Below are positions 1 to 8,020 of a stretch of DNA of 51,084 nucleotides, piece by piece (the stretch's first letter is position 1; each line of letters opens with the position of its first letter). The notes beneath the pieces were generated by a model. The model was not told the origin of the DNA and did not search any database. It saw nothing but the letters and a program-made list of their open reading frames with translations. The DNA is from Planctomycetota bacterium (GTDB lineage: Bacteria > Planctomycetota > J058), in the NCBI GenBank assembly GCA_023954375.1, contig JAMLIC010000061.1:1-51084 (forward strand), read 5' to 3'. The translations under genes were made by a program, and so were the position numbers.

Positions 1-44
1 CGTGTGAAGACGGCCGACCGCGCGGTCCGTGTGAAGACGGCCGA
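1..44. repeat. 17-bp direct repeat pair at left edge
   Basis: The 17-mer CGTGTGAAGACGGCCGA occurs at 1-17 and again at 28-44 (27-bp period). The first copy starts at the first base of the window, so more copies may lie to the left. It lies upstream of the kinase gene and no coding function is evident. Confidence 0.75.
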
Positions 45-84
45 GCGCGCGCCGCGAGGCGGCGAGCCCGGTCGCTGTCATGGG

Positions 85-143
85 GGCGCGGAGCGTCGGC
101 GGCCGTCGCGGGCGCGGAGCGTCGGCGGCCGTCGCTCCGCGCC
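85..143. repeat. 25-bp tandem duplication with hairpin
   Basis: A 25-bp sequence at 85-109 is repeated at 111-135 (26-bp period). The second copy runs into its own reverse complement: 111-121 pairs with 133-143 (11-bp stem, 11-nt loop). It could be a terminator for a gene left of the window or a small repetitive intergenic element. There is no T-tract. Confidence 0.6.
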
Positions 144-214
144 TCCGTGGCCGTCTCCACACGTAACCTCAGCATCTTCAAGTCGATAATCTTGCGCGCG
201 CGGCCGCCGATGGC

Positions 215-220
215 TATGGT
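215..220 (+). promoter_or_regulatory. Putative -10 hexamer TATGGT for the kinase gene
   Basis: TATGGT lies 17 nt before the ATG at 238 and matches the TAnnnT pattern seen before many genes here. An alternative hexamer TAATCT lies at 187-192. A GAGGG ribosome-binding sequence precedes the ATG. No -35 is evident. Confidence 0.35.
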
Positions 221-237
221 CACCCCCGAGGGTCTCC

Positions 238-3200
238 ATGGCTGACCTCACCGCCGACGACATCGCGCTCGGCCGCCTCGCGCTCCAGCGCGGGGCCGTG
301 ACCCGTCCCCAGCTCGACGCCGCCGTGGCGCTCGTCCGTGGCGGCCAGGCCGCCGACCTGGCGCGGGCGCTGCTGCGCTCCGGCGGGATGACGGTGAGCC
401 AGCTCGAGCAGCTCCGCGGGCAGGCCGGCCCGGCCGCGCCGCCGGCGGGCAACGGGCAGCCGCGGCCGCCGACGGTCGGGTCGGAGGCGATGACCATCCA
501 CGACGACGCGGAGGTCACCGTCGGCCTCGACGCGCCCTTCGCGCCCGGCCAGGCCTACGCCGCCCAGGGCACCTCGTACGGCGCGCCCGCCTACGGACCA
601 CAGGGCTCCTCGTACGGCGCCCCGCCCGGCTACGGCCCCCAGGCCTCCTCGTACGGCGCCCCCGCCCCGGCCTATGGCCCCCAGGGGTCTGCGTACGGCA
701 TGCCGGCGGCGCCGGGCTACGGGCCGCAGGGCTCCGCCTACGGCGGCTACGAGGCGCAGGGCTCCGCCTACGGCGCCCAGGGCTACGGCGCCCAGGGCGC
801 GGCCTTCGGCGGCGCGCCGTCGGGCGGCTTCACCGCGCCCGACGGCTCGGCCTACGGGGGCGCAGCGCACGACCCCGGCGGCTTCGGCGGCGCGCCGGCC
901 GGGCCGGGCACGGGCGTGCAGGAGAAGGTCGGGCCCTGGGAGATCGAGCGCGAGATCGCCCGCGGCGGCATGGGGGCGATCTACCTCGGCCACCACGAGC
1001 AGACGAAGGAGCGCGCGGCGGTCAAGGTCATGCTCCTGGGCGACGCCGGCGCGAGCGCGAAGAAGGTCAAGCGCTTCCTGCGCGAGATCGAGGCCAACCA
1101 GAAGCTCGTCCACCCTGGGATCGTGCGCATCCTCGACTCGGGCGAGTGGCAGGGCTACCCCTACTTCGCCATGGAGTTCATCGAGGGCAAGCCCCTCGAC
1201 CGCATGCTGAAGGACGACCTCGACCTCGAGATCGGCATGGAGATCCTCGAGGCGGTGGCCCGCGCCGTCCACTACGCGCACGAGCAGGGGATCGTCCACC
1301 GCGACCTGAAGCCGGCGAACGTCATCGTCCAGGACGACATGCAGCCGAAGCTGACCGACTTCGGCCTGGCCAAGAACGCCGACAACCAGTCGGTGCTCAC
1401 CAAGACGGGCGCGGTGATCGGCACGCCCTACTACCTGTCGCCGGAGCAGGCCTCCGGCCGGTCGAAGGACATCGACGCGCGCGCCGACATCTACGCGCTC
1501 GGCGTGATCATGTACGAGCTGGCCACCGGCCGCCTGCCGTTCGTCGGCCAGACGACGGTCGAGCTCTACAACCGGATCATCCACGACGAACCGGTCCCGC
1601 CGAGCCGGGTCAAGCCGCAGCTGACCAAGGCGCTCGAGTCGGTGTGCCTCAAGGCCATGGCGAAGCACCCCGAGGACCGCTACCCGACGGCCGCCGCGCT
1701 GGCCGACGACATCCGCGCCCTCCTCGGCGGCGGGACCGTCTCGGCCCGCCCGGACGGCGTCGCGGCGCGCGCCATGAAGCGCCTGCGGCGCAAGGGCACG
1801 GTGCCGCTCGTCGTCGGCGGGAGCGCGGCCCTCCTGGTCCTGTCGGTCGGCGGCATCTTCGCCAGCTACAAGCACGCCCAGCACAAGCAGTACAAGGTCC
1901 TCCTCGCGACCGAGCTGGGCCAGTTCGACGTCGCGCTGGCCGACGCGCTCAGCACGGCCGAGGAGCAGGTGGCGGCGGGGACGAAGGCCGTGGCGGTGGT
2001 CCACGTGCCCGACGCGCTCAAGGCGGCCGCGACGGCGCTCGACGCGCTCGACGGCATGGCCCGCAGCCTCGAGGGGATCAAGCTGCCGGAGAACCGCGAG
2101 CCGGCGGCCGAGAAGCTGAAGGCGCGCGAGGAGGCGGCGCGCGACGCGCGCGCCGGCGCGCTCGTCCTGCGCGCCCGGGCCACGATGCTCGGCAACGAGG
2201 GCGACGCGCTCACGCAGGCGCAGGACGACCTGCGGACCGTGCTCGACCAGGTCAAGCCCGACGACCCGGGCGCCCTCCTGGCCCAGGGCGACCTGCACGT
2301 CCTGGCGGGGCGCCTCAACGAGGCGCTGGAGCAGTTCCGCGCCGCCCTCGAGCGCGCCGACGACCTGCGCGCCCAGCTCGGGCGCGCCCGCGCGCTGTTC
2401 CTGCTCGAGAGCTACGCCGACGCGATCCCGGTGCTGACGCAGGCGATCGAGCGGCTGGAGAAGGCCGAGGCGGACGCGCCGGGCCTGCGCGCGCGGCTGC
2501 TCGTCGAGCGGGCGCGCACCTACCTCGAGATGGGCGAGCCCGACAAGGCCCGCCAGGACGCGCTCGCGGCCGCGGCGGCCCCCGGCGCGGACTGGGCGGC
2601 GAAGGCCTGTCTGGGCGAGGTCCTCATGCGCGGGGGCGACCGCTTCGCCGGGCGCGACGCCTTCGCCGAGGCCCTCGCGCTGACGGGCCACGGCCCGGCC
2701 AGCGCCGGCCCGCTCGTCGCGCGCGCCGAGGCGCTCATGGGGGCGGGCCTGTTCGCGGAGGCGCTCGAGGACGCGCGCGCGGCCGTCGAGCGGGACCCGG
2801 GCTCGCTCCTGGCGCTCGTCGTCAAGGCGGAGGCCGAGGAGGCGCTCCTCCACCTCAAGGATGCGGCGCGCGACGCCGAGGCCGTCACGCTCCGCACGTA
2901 CGCGCGCGACTGGCGCCTCAACGCGCGCGCCGAGCGCGTCCTGGCGCGGGTCCACGCCACGAACGGCAACGCGAAGGAGGCGCACGACCACGCGCGCAAG
3001 GCCCACGGCCTCGACGAGGCCTCCTCGGCCGGGCGGCTGCTCCTGGCGACGGTCCAGCTCGACCCGAGCTTCGAGGACCAGCACCTCGAGACCGCCGAGG
3101 GGCTGTTCAAGCAGGTGCTCCGGCAGCGCCCGCGCTCGCTCGAGGCCAAGCGCGGGCAGGGCCTCGTCCTCCTGCAGAAGCACGCCCGCACCCCCGAGCG

Positions 3201-4728
3201 CGCGCAGGCCCGCCTGCAGGAGGCCTACGACGAGGACCCGCGCGACCCGTGGACCATGGCGGCCCTGGCGCGGGTGTTCGAGGAGCGGCAGCCCGAGAAG
3301 GCGCGCGTGCTCCGGACCCGCGCGGCGCGGTTCGAGCGCGACGTGCGCCGGCGCGAGGGCTTCTACTTCGCCCGCGGCCTGCGGGAGGAGAAGCTCGCGC
3401 GCGAGCTCCTGGGGTCGGCGCAGAGCCAGCACCTCGAGCTGGCGCGGGACGCCTACCGCCGCACCGTCTGGCTGGACCCGCTGCACACGCAGGCGCTCAC
3501 GGGGCTGGCGTCGCTGACGCACTTCCAGGGGTCGCACACCCGCACCGAGGCGCTCCTGAAGCGGGCGAGGGAGGTGAACCCCGGCTCGAGCCAGGTGCTC
3601 GTCCTCACGGCGCTGCACCAGGGGTCGCGCGAGGTGCGCGAGCGGGACCCGGCCAAGGCCCTCGACACGGTGAGCGCGGCCCTGGCCAGGCGGGGCGAGA
3701 CGCTCGAGCTCCTGGCGCTGCGGGCCTACCTGACGCTCCGGGAGCCCCCGAACGCCGCCGACGGCGAGACGACCACGACGAAGGTGGAGCAGGCGCTGCA
3801 GCGGTTCGACGAGCTGCGCCGGCGCGCCCCGTGGGCGCTCGAGAGCTACCGCCTGGAGCGCGAGATGATCGCGGCGGCCATGGCCCCGCTGCCGCCCGGC
3901 GACCCGCTGCGCGCGCGCCTGCAGGAGCGCGACGAGGAGGTGCGCCGCCGGCAGAGCACGCTCGGCCAGGACATGGACGCCCGCGACCGCGTGGCCGAGC
4001 AGCTGCGCCGCAAGGCCGAGTCGCTGCTCAACAGCCGCGACCCCCAGGGCGCGCTCCAGGCGGCGACCGAGGCCACGCGGCGCGCGCCCTGGCGCGCCGA
4101 CGCCTGGGCCATGCTCGCGCGGTCCCGCGCGCGGACGGGCGACGTGTGGGCGGCGCTCGCGGCCGGGATCCGGGCCGCGCACACCGACGACCGCCACGCC
4201 GTGGCGCTGTTCGACCTCCTCCGCAACGCCTCGCGCCTCTCGGACGGCGACCTGGCGCAGCACGCCGAGCGCATGGTGGCGATCGACCGCGACGCCCTGC
4301 CGTTCGAGCCCGACCTCGAGACCATGCTCCGCGCCGCGCCGCAGGTGGCGCGCGCCCTCGTCGCCCGCCCGGAGGTCGAGGTGGGCAAGCGCACGGCCGA
4401 GCAGCTGGAGACGCTCGTCAACCACGACCCGACGCTGATCGCCCCGCAGGTCCTCCTGGGCGTCCTCGCCTACGGCGCGGACCAGGACGAGCTGGCGCTG
4501 CAGAGCCTCCTGTTCGTCGCCGCGGTGCGCGACGACGCCGGCGAGGCCTACTACCTGGCCGCGGTGGTGATCGCGAGCCAGAAGGGCGCCACGCACGCCG
4601 ACCACGTCCAGGCCGTCGAGTGGCTGCAGGCCGCCTCCTTCCACGGCTTCGACTGGTCCGAGCGGGCGGCGAAGGAGCCGCGGCTCGAGGCGGTGCGCAA
4701 GGGCCCCCTCTGGGAGCGGTTGAGATAG
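238..4728 (+). CDS. Membrane Ser/Thr protein kinase with TPR-rich C-terminal region
   Basis: 1496 residues. Residues 1-60 form a small helical domain (pattern GRLALQRGAVTRPQLD) like that preceding some planctomycete kinases. Residues about 102-215 are low-complexity, rich in Tyr, Gly, Ser, Gln and Ala, with 12 YG dipeptides. The Hanks-type kinase domain (about 228-490) has a Gly-rich loop ARGGMGAIYLG (about 240), Lys in AAVKVML, the catalytic loop HRDLKPANV (about 353), the DFG triad (about 373) and SPEQ in the activation segment, so it should be active. One hydrophobic helix (about 520-540) predicts a membrane anchor. The remaining roughly 900 residues are helical with TPR-like pairs (residues like AL..A....P), probably extracytoplasmic. 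The ATG has GAGGG upstream. Kinase identity is secure; substrates are unknown, though FHA proteins encoded at 25.4 and 33.3 kb are plausible readers of its phosphothreonines. Confidence 0.93.
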   Translation: MADLTADDIALGRLALQRGAVTRPQLDAAVALVRGGQAADLARALLRSGGMTVSQLEQLRGQAGPAAPPAGNGQPRPPTVGSEAMTIHDDAEVTVGLDAPFAPGQAYAAQGTSYGAPAYGPQGSSYGAPPGYGPQASSYGAPAPAYGPQGSAYGMPAAPGYGPQGSAYGGYEAQGSAYGAQGYGAQGAAFGGAPSGGFTAPDGSAYGGAAHDPGGFGGAPAGPGTGVQEKVGPWEIEREIARGGMGAIYLGHHEQTKERAAVKVMLLGDAGASAKKVKRFLREIEANQKLVHPGIVRILDSGEWQGYPYFAMEFIEGKPLDRMLKDDLDLEIGMEILEAVARAVHYAHEQGIVHRDLKPANVIVQDDMQPKLTDFGLAKNADNQSVLTKTGAVIGTPYYLSPEQASGRSKDIDARADIYALGVIMYELATGRLPFVGQTTVELYNRIIHDEPVPPSRVKPQLTKALESVCLKAMAKHPEDRYPTAAALADDIRALLGGGTVSARPDGVAARAMKRLRRKGTVPLVVGGSAALLVLSVGGIFASYKHAQHKQYKVLLATELGQFDVALADALSTAEEQVAAGTKAVAVVHVPDALKAAATALDALDGMARSLEGIKLPENREPAAEKLKAREEAARDARAGALVLRARATMLGNEGDALTQAQDDLRTVLDQVKPDDPGALLAQGDLHVLAGRLNEALEQFRAALERADDLRAQLGRARALFLLESYADAIPVLTQAIERLEKAEADAPGLRARLLVERARTYLEMGEPDKARQDALAAAAAPGADWAAKACLGEVLMRGGDRFAGRDAFAEALALTGHGPASAGPLVARAEALMGAGLFAEALEDARAAVERDPGSLLALVVKAEAEEALLHLKDAARDAEAVTLRTYARDWRLNARAERVLARVHATNGNAKEAHDHARKAHGLDEASSAGRLLLATVQLDPSFEDQHLETAEGLFKQVLRQRPRSLEAKRGQGLVLLQKHARTPERAQARLQEAYDEDPRDPWTMAALARVFEERQPEKARVLRTRAARFERDVRRREGFYFARGLREEKLARELLGSAQSQHLELARDAYRRTVWLDPLHTQALTGLASLTHFQGSHTRTEALLKRAREVNPGSSQVLVLTALHQGSREVRERDPAKALDTVSAALARRGETLELLALRAYLTLREPPNAADGETTTTKVEQALQRFDELRRRAPWALESYRLEREMIAAAMAPLPPGDPLRARLQERDEEVRRRQSTLGQDMDARDRVAEQLRRKAESLLNSRDPQGALQAATEATRRAPWRADAWAMLARSRARTGDVWAALAAGIRAAHTDDRHAVALFDLLRNASRLSDGDLAQHAERMVAIDRDALPFEPDLETMLRAAPQVARALVARPEVEVGKRTAEQLETLVNHDPTLIAPQVLLGVLAYGADQDELALQSLLFVAAVRDDAGEAYYLAAVVIASQKGATHADHVQAVEWLQAASFHGFDWSERAAKEPRLEAVRKGPLWERLR

Positions 4729-4785
4729 CGACGGCTGCGGCCGCGGATGACGTGGTGTGATCGACGGCTGCGGCCGCGGATGACG
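4729..4785. repeat. 24-bp direct repeat pair after the kinase gene
   Basis: The same 24-mer sits at 4729-4752, directly after the stop codon, and at 4762-4785, separated by 9 bp. It is GC-rich and contains the palindrome GCGGCCGC. It may be a remnant of a local duplication or part of a 3' UTR structure. Confidence 0.75.
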
Positions 4786-4798
4786 GGCGATGCCGTCC

Positions 4799-4830
4799 GT
4801 CGGGCGCCGCACTGACGCGCGGCGCCCGAC
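4799..4830. terminator. Strong hairpin, possible bidirectional terminator
   Basis: Bases 4799-4810 pair perfectly with 4819-4830 (12-bp GC-rich stem, 8-nt loop). It lies between the convergent kinase gene and the minus-strand gene ending at 5063. No T-run follows on either strand, so intrinsic termination is uncertain. Confidence 0.5.
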
Positions 4831-5062
4831 CGCTCAGGCTCGCTCGGCGGCCAGGAGGCCGCCTTCGCTCGCCTTCGCGCGGCCTCGCCTCGTCCTCCGC
4901 GGCCTCGCCTCGCTCGCGGCTGCGTTCCGCCCGTCGTGGGCCTGCGGGGGCGGATCGCCGTGCTGGTGCATGTACGGGCGCAGGAGGCGCCCGGGTCGGC
5001 CACCGCGTCCCTGGATCAGCGAACGGGCGCAGCCTGGCGTGTCGGCCAGGCCCTGCGCCGGA
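4831..5062. other. Non-coding remainder of a 334-bp convergent intergenic region
   Basis: No convincing reading frame, RNA gene or promoter is seen here. The stretch has a short duplicated element (CGCGGCCTCGCCTCG-like, around 4877-4915) and a small GGCC hairpin near 4855. It may be degraded coding sequence, but no protein family can be recognised in any frame. Confidence 0.4.
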
Positions 5063-7051
5063 TCAGGTCGTGGGCGGCGCCTCGGCGGCGGCGGCGGCCG
5101 GCGGGAAGGGCAGCCACTCGATGGCGTCGACGCCCTGCAGGCGCCAGCCGCTGCGCGCGAGCTCGCGCACGACGACGACCAGGCCGGCGCCGAGCGTGGG
5201 GCCGGTGACCGCGTCGCGGAGGGTGCGCAGGAGGACGCGGGCCTCCTGGGAGGGCGAGAGGGCCTTGAAGGGCAGGGCCAGGAGGGCCCGCCGCCAGCGC
5301 GGGAGGTGGACGAGCCGCTCCTCGAGGGCCGGGGGCGCGCCGTGCGCCCAGGCGGCCTCGAGCACCTGCTCGAGGGGGGCGCCCTCGGCGACGTGCGCCT
5401 CGAGCGCCGCGTCGATCGCGCGGAAGAGCGCGAGCGCCTCGTCGACCGTGCCGGCCTCGAGGAGGCCGGCCAGCGCGAGGAGCTTGAACAGGCCGACGGG
5501 CTTGCCGGATGGATGGGCGCCGACGCGAATCCCCGCGGCCTGCGCGAGCGACGGCCCGGGCGGCTCGTCGAGCCACCAGTCCAGCGCCTGCCTCACGGCC
5601 TCGGCGCGGAGCGCCTGCGCCCCGACCGGGGCGACCGGGCGCGCACCGGGAGGCGGCAGAGCGGGTGCGGCCACCGGTCGCGGTGAGAGCGACGGCGCCG
5701 ACATGGGCGCCGGCGGTGCCGTCGTTGGTGCCGTCGTGGGTGCCGGCGCGACCGGCGGCGCTGACGTGGACGCCGACGTCCCGGCCGGCCGGCTCGGCGG
5801 CGCCGCGCGCACGGCCGCAGGAGGCGGCGCCAGGGCCACGGGGGCCGCGGCCGGCCCGGGGCTCGCCGCCGGGACCGGGCGGGTGACCGGCGCCGACACG
5901 CGGTCGGCCTCGGTCTCGGGGGCCTCGGCCTCGGTCTCGGTCTCGGTCTCGGCCTCGGCCTCGGCCTCGGTCTCGGCCTCGGTCTCGGTCTCGGGCTGGC
6001 CCAGGTCCAGCGCGGCCAGGCCGCGCGTCAGGGCGCCGAGGGTCGATCCCCCGCCGGCCGGCTCGCGCCGCCAGTAGGCCTCCGCGTCGGGGGCGGCCTC
6101 GGCGCTCGGCGGCAGGTCGAGCCCCTCGTCGTCGAACTCGTCGTCGTCGTCGCCGTCCGGGCCCCCCGCGCCGTCGTCCTCGTCCTCGTCCTCGTCGACC
6201 GGCGCAGGCCGGCGCGCCGCCGCCGACGGCGCGGGCGCCTCCTCGGCGGCCTCCTCGTCCGCGTCGCCGCCGCCCGCCGGCGCCTCGTCCGGCTCGTCGT
6301 CGCCGGCCAGCAGCTCCTCGAGGGGCATCTCGACCAGGTAGGCGGCGATCTCCCGCGCGGCGGCGCCGGCCTTGTGGCGGAAGCCGACCTTCCTCAGGCC
6401 GCCCAGCCACTCGAGCCAGGTGATCCACCCCTCGAGCTGCTGCATGTTCGGGCGCGCGCCCTCGAACGAGGCCGACCCGATCCGCCGCATGAGCTCGGTC
6501 GGGGCCAGGAAGCCGTCGGCGATCTCGCGCAGGGCGAACATCGACAGGTAGGGGTTCAGCTCGGTGAAGCGCTCGAGCAGCGCCCGCAGGAACGGGTCGG
6601 TCTCGGGCGTGGGCGGCCCGAGCGCCGGGGCGGCGTCGCCGCCGCCGTCGACGCCGTCGGGGAGGCCGTCGTCCTCGTCGCCGCCGCCCCGCCGGGCGGG
6701 CGGCCGCGCGGTCCGGCCCGTCGGCCCCGGCCTCGGCATGTCGCGCCCCGGGCCGCGCTCGAGCGCCGCGGCCTGGGCCTTCTCGGCCGCCGCCTCGGCC
6801 GCGTCGAGCGCCTCGACCAGCTCCTCGCCCACCTCGCCCAGCACGACCTCGCGCCCCTGGCGCTCGAGGCCCAGGAGCTGCTCGCCGTAGCCGATGAACC
6901 GCCGCTCGAAGACCTTCCGGGTGCGCAGCCACTTGGCGTACTTCCGCTCGCCGAGCCCCGGCTGGACCGTGCGCAGCCACTCCTTGAGGAGCACGTAGTG
7001 CCACTCCCACCGCTTGCCGGGCACCGTCGGGTAGTCGATCCGCTGCGGCAT
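5063..7051 (-). CDS. Hypothetical acidic low-complexity protein
   Basis: 662 residues, family not recognised. The ATG (7049-7051) has GAGGGAGCC just upstream. The N-terminus (about 1-70) is rich in Trp, Tyr, Lys and Arg (WEWHYVLLKEWLRTVQPG) and may be a folded helical domain. Residues about 120-240 form a second helical domain (pattern LLERFTELNPYLSMFALREIAD). A long disordered middle follows: acidic Asp/Glu stretches, 12 alternating Glu-Thr/Ala dipeptides encoded by a hexanucleotide tandem repeat, then Pro/Ala-rich sequence. The last 170 residues again look like a compact helical domain. No signal peptide or membrane helix is seen, so it is probably cytoplasmic. It is divergent from glyQ with back-to-back -10 hexamers. 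The function is unknown; the form suggests a scaffold or regulatory protein. Confidence 0.75.
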   Translation of the reverse strand: MPQRIDYPTVPGKRWEWHYVLLKEWLRTVQPGLGERKYAKWLRTRKVFERRFIGYGEQLLGLERQGREVVLGEVGEELVEALDAAEAAAEKAQAAALERGPGRDMPRPGPTGRTARPPARRGGGDEDDGLPDGVDGGGDAAPALGPPTPETDPFLRALLERFTELNPYLSMFALREIADGFLAPTELMRRIGSASFEGARPNMQQLEGWITWLEWLGGLRKVGFRHKAGAAAREIAAYLVEMPLEELLAGDDEPDEAPAGGGDADEEAAEEAPAPSAAARRPAPVDEDEDEDDGAGGPDGDDDDEFDDEGLDLPPSAEAAPDAEAYWRREPAGGGSTLGALTRGLAALDLGQPETETEAETEAEAEAETETETEAEAPETEADRVSAPVTRPVPAASPGPAAAPVALAPPPAAVRAAPPSRPAGTSASTSAPPVAPAPTTAPTTAPPAPMSAPSLSPRPVAAPALPPPGARPVAPVGAQALRAEAVRQALDWWLDEPPGPSLAQAAGIRVGAHPSGKPVGLFKLLALAGLLEAGTVDEALALFRAIDAALEAHVAEGAPLEQVLEAAWAHGAPPALEERLVHLPRWRRALLALPFKALSPSQEARVLLRTLRDAVTGPTLGAGLVVVVRELARSGWRLQGVDAIEWLPFPPAAAAAEAPPTT
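5921..5992. repeat. (GGYCTC)12 hexanucleotide tandem repeat inside a gene
   Basis: Twelve uninterrupted hexamers GGCCTC/GGTCTC, in frame with the minus-strand gene, encode 24 residues of Glu alternating with Thr or Ala. Whole-unit gain or loss would keep the frame and only change linker length. Confidence 0.9.
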
Positions 7052-7068
7052 GGCTCCCTCGGCGTCGA

Positions 7069-7090
7069 ATCCTAACACCGGTGATATAGT
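7069..7090. promoter_or_regulatory. Symmetric divergent -10 pair for glyQS and the minus-strand gene
   Basis: The minus-strand hexamer TAGGAT (7074 to 7069) and the plus-strand hexamer TATAGT (7085-7090) stand back to back around the perfect 8-bp palindrome CACCGGTG (7076-7083). Both start 5.5 bp from the dyad centre. The gene starts are at 7051 (minus) and 7115 (plus). No TTGACA-like -35 fits either side. Confidence 0.5.
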
Positions 7091-7114
7091 CGCCGCCCCC
7101 GAGGAGGAGGCCCC

Positions 7115-8011
7115 GTGGCCCTCAGCTTCCAGGAGATCGTGCTCACCCTGCAGACCTACTGGTCGAAGCAGGGCTGCCTCGTCGTGCAGCCCTACGACCT
7201 CCAGAAGGGCGCGGGCACGCTGAACCCGCACACGTTCCTGCGCGCGCTCGGCCCCGAGCCCTGGCGGGCGGCCTACGTCGAGCCGTCGCGCCGCCCCAAG
7301 GACGGCCGCTACGGCGAGAACCCCTTCCGGCTGCAGCACTACTACCAGTTCCAGTGCATCGTGAAGCCCGCCCCCGACGACGCGCAGGCCCTCTACGAGG
7401 GGAGCCTCCGGGCGCTCGGGATCGACACGGTCCAGCACGACCTGCGCTACGTCGAGGACGACTGGGAGCAGGCGACCTTCGGCTGCGCCGGCCTCGGCTG
7501 GGAGGTGTGGCTCGACGGCATGGAGGTGTCGCAGTTCACCTACTTCCAGCAGGTGGGCGGGCTCGAGGTCGACCCGATCACCTTCGAGATCACCTACGGC
7601 CTCGAGCGCCTCGCCATGTTCATCCAGGGCGTCACCAGCGTGTTCGACCTCACCTGGACGCCGGGCGTGACCTACGGCGACGTGCACCTCGAGACCGAGC
7701 AGCAGGGCTCGCGCTTCAACTTCGAGGAGGCCGACGTCGAGCTGCTCCTGCGCCGCTTCGAGGAGGACTACGGCGAGGCCTTCCGCCTGCTCGTCCTCGA
7801 GCGCCCGCTGGTCTACGCGGCCTACGACCACGTGCTCCAGTGCTCGCACGCCTTCAACCTGCTGCAGGCGCGCGGCGCGATCTCGGTCGCCCAGCGGCAG
7901 GTCTACATCAACCGCATCCGCACCCTGGCCCAGCGCACCGCCGAGGCGTTCGTGCAGTTCCGCCAGGAGATGGGTTACCCGCTGCTGCGCGGGCAGCGCC
8001 AGGCCGTCTAG
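7115..8011 (+). CDS. glyQ: Glycyl-tRNA synthetase alpha subunit
   Basis: 298 residues, typical for GlyQ. The class II aminoacyl-tRNA synthetase catalytic subunit activates glycine and charges tRNA-Gly as an alpha2beta2 enzyme with GlyS. The N-terminus SFQEIVLTLQTYWSKQGC and the stretch LNPHTFLRALGPEPW are hallmark GlyQ sequence; YQFQCIVKPAP and GLERLAMFIQ further support it. GTG is taken as the start because it gives the canonical N-terminus and has GAGGAGG 4 nt upstream. glyS follows after 9 nt, so the two are co-transcribed. Confidence 0.97.
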   Translation: MALSFQEIVLTLQTYWSKQGCLVVQPYDLQKGAGTLNPHTFLRALGPEPWRAAYVEPSRRPKDGRYGENPFRLQHYYQFQCIVKPAPDDAQALYEGSLRALGIDTVQHDLRYVEDDWEQATFGCAGLGWEVWLDGMEVSQFTYFQQVGGLEVDPITFEITYGLERLAMFIQGVTSVFDLTWTPGVTYGDVHLETEQQGSRFNFEEADVELLLRRFEEDYGEAFRLLVLERPLVYAAYDHVLQCSHAFNLLQARGAISVAQRQVYINRIRTLAQRTAEAFVQFRQEMGYPLLRGQRQAV

Positions 8012-8020
8012 GAGCTTCCC

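Noticed and set aside
220..4812. 1530-codon open frame antisense to the kinase gene, and many similar long antisense frames
   Set aside because: At this GC content, frames opposite real genes stay open by chance. The translations are Arg/Gly/Ala-rich without any domain, and the sense strand has clear families.
4790..5686. Plus-strand gene in the gap after the kinase
   Set aside because: The frame is Arg/Pro-rich, has no ribosome-binding site and runs antisense into the real minus-strand gene.
7052..7114. T-box or glycine riboswitch upstream of glyQ
   Set aside because: Only 63 bp separate the divergent genes and two promoters occupy it; there is no room for a T-box or riboswitch.
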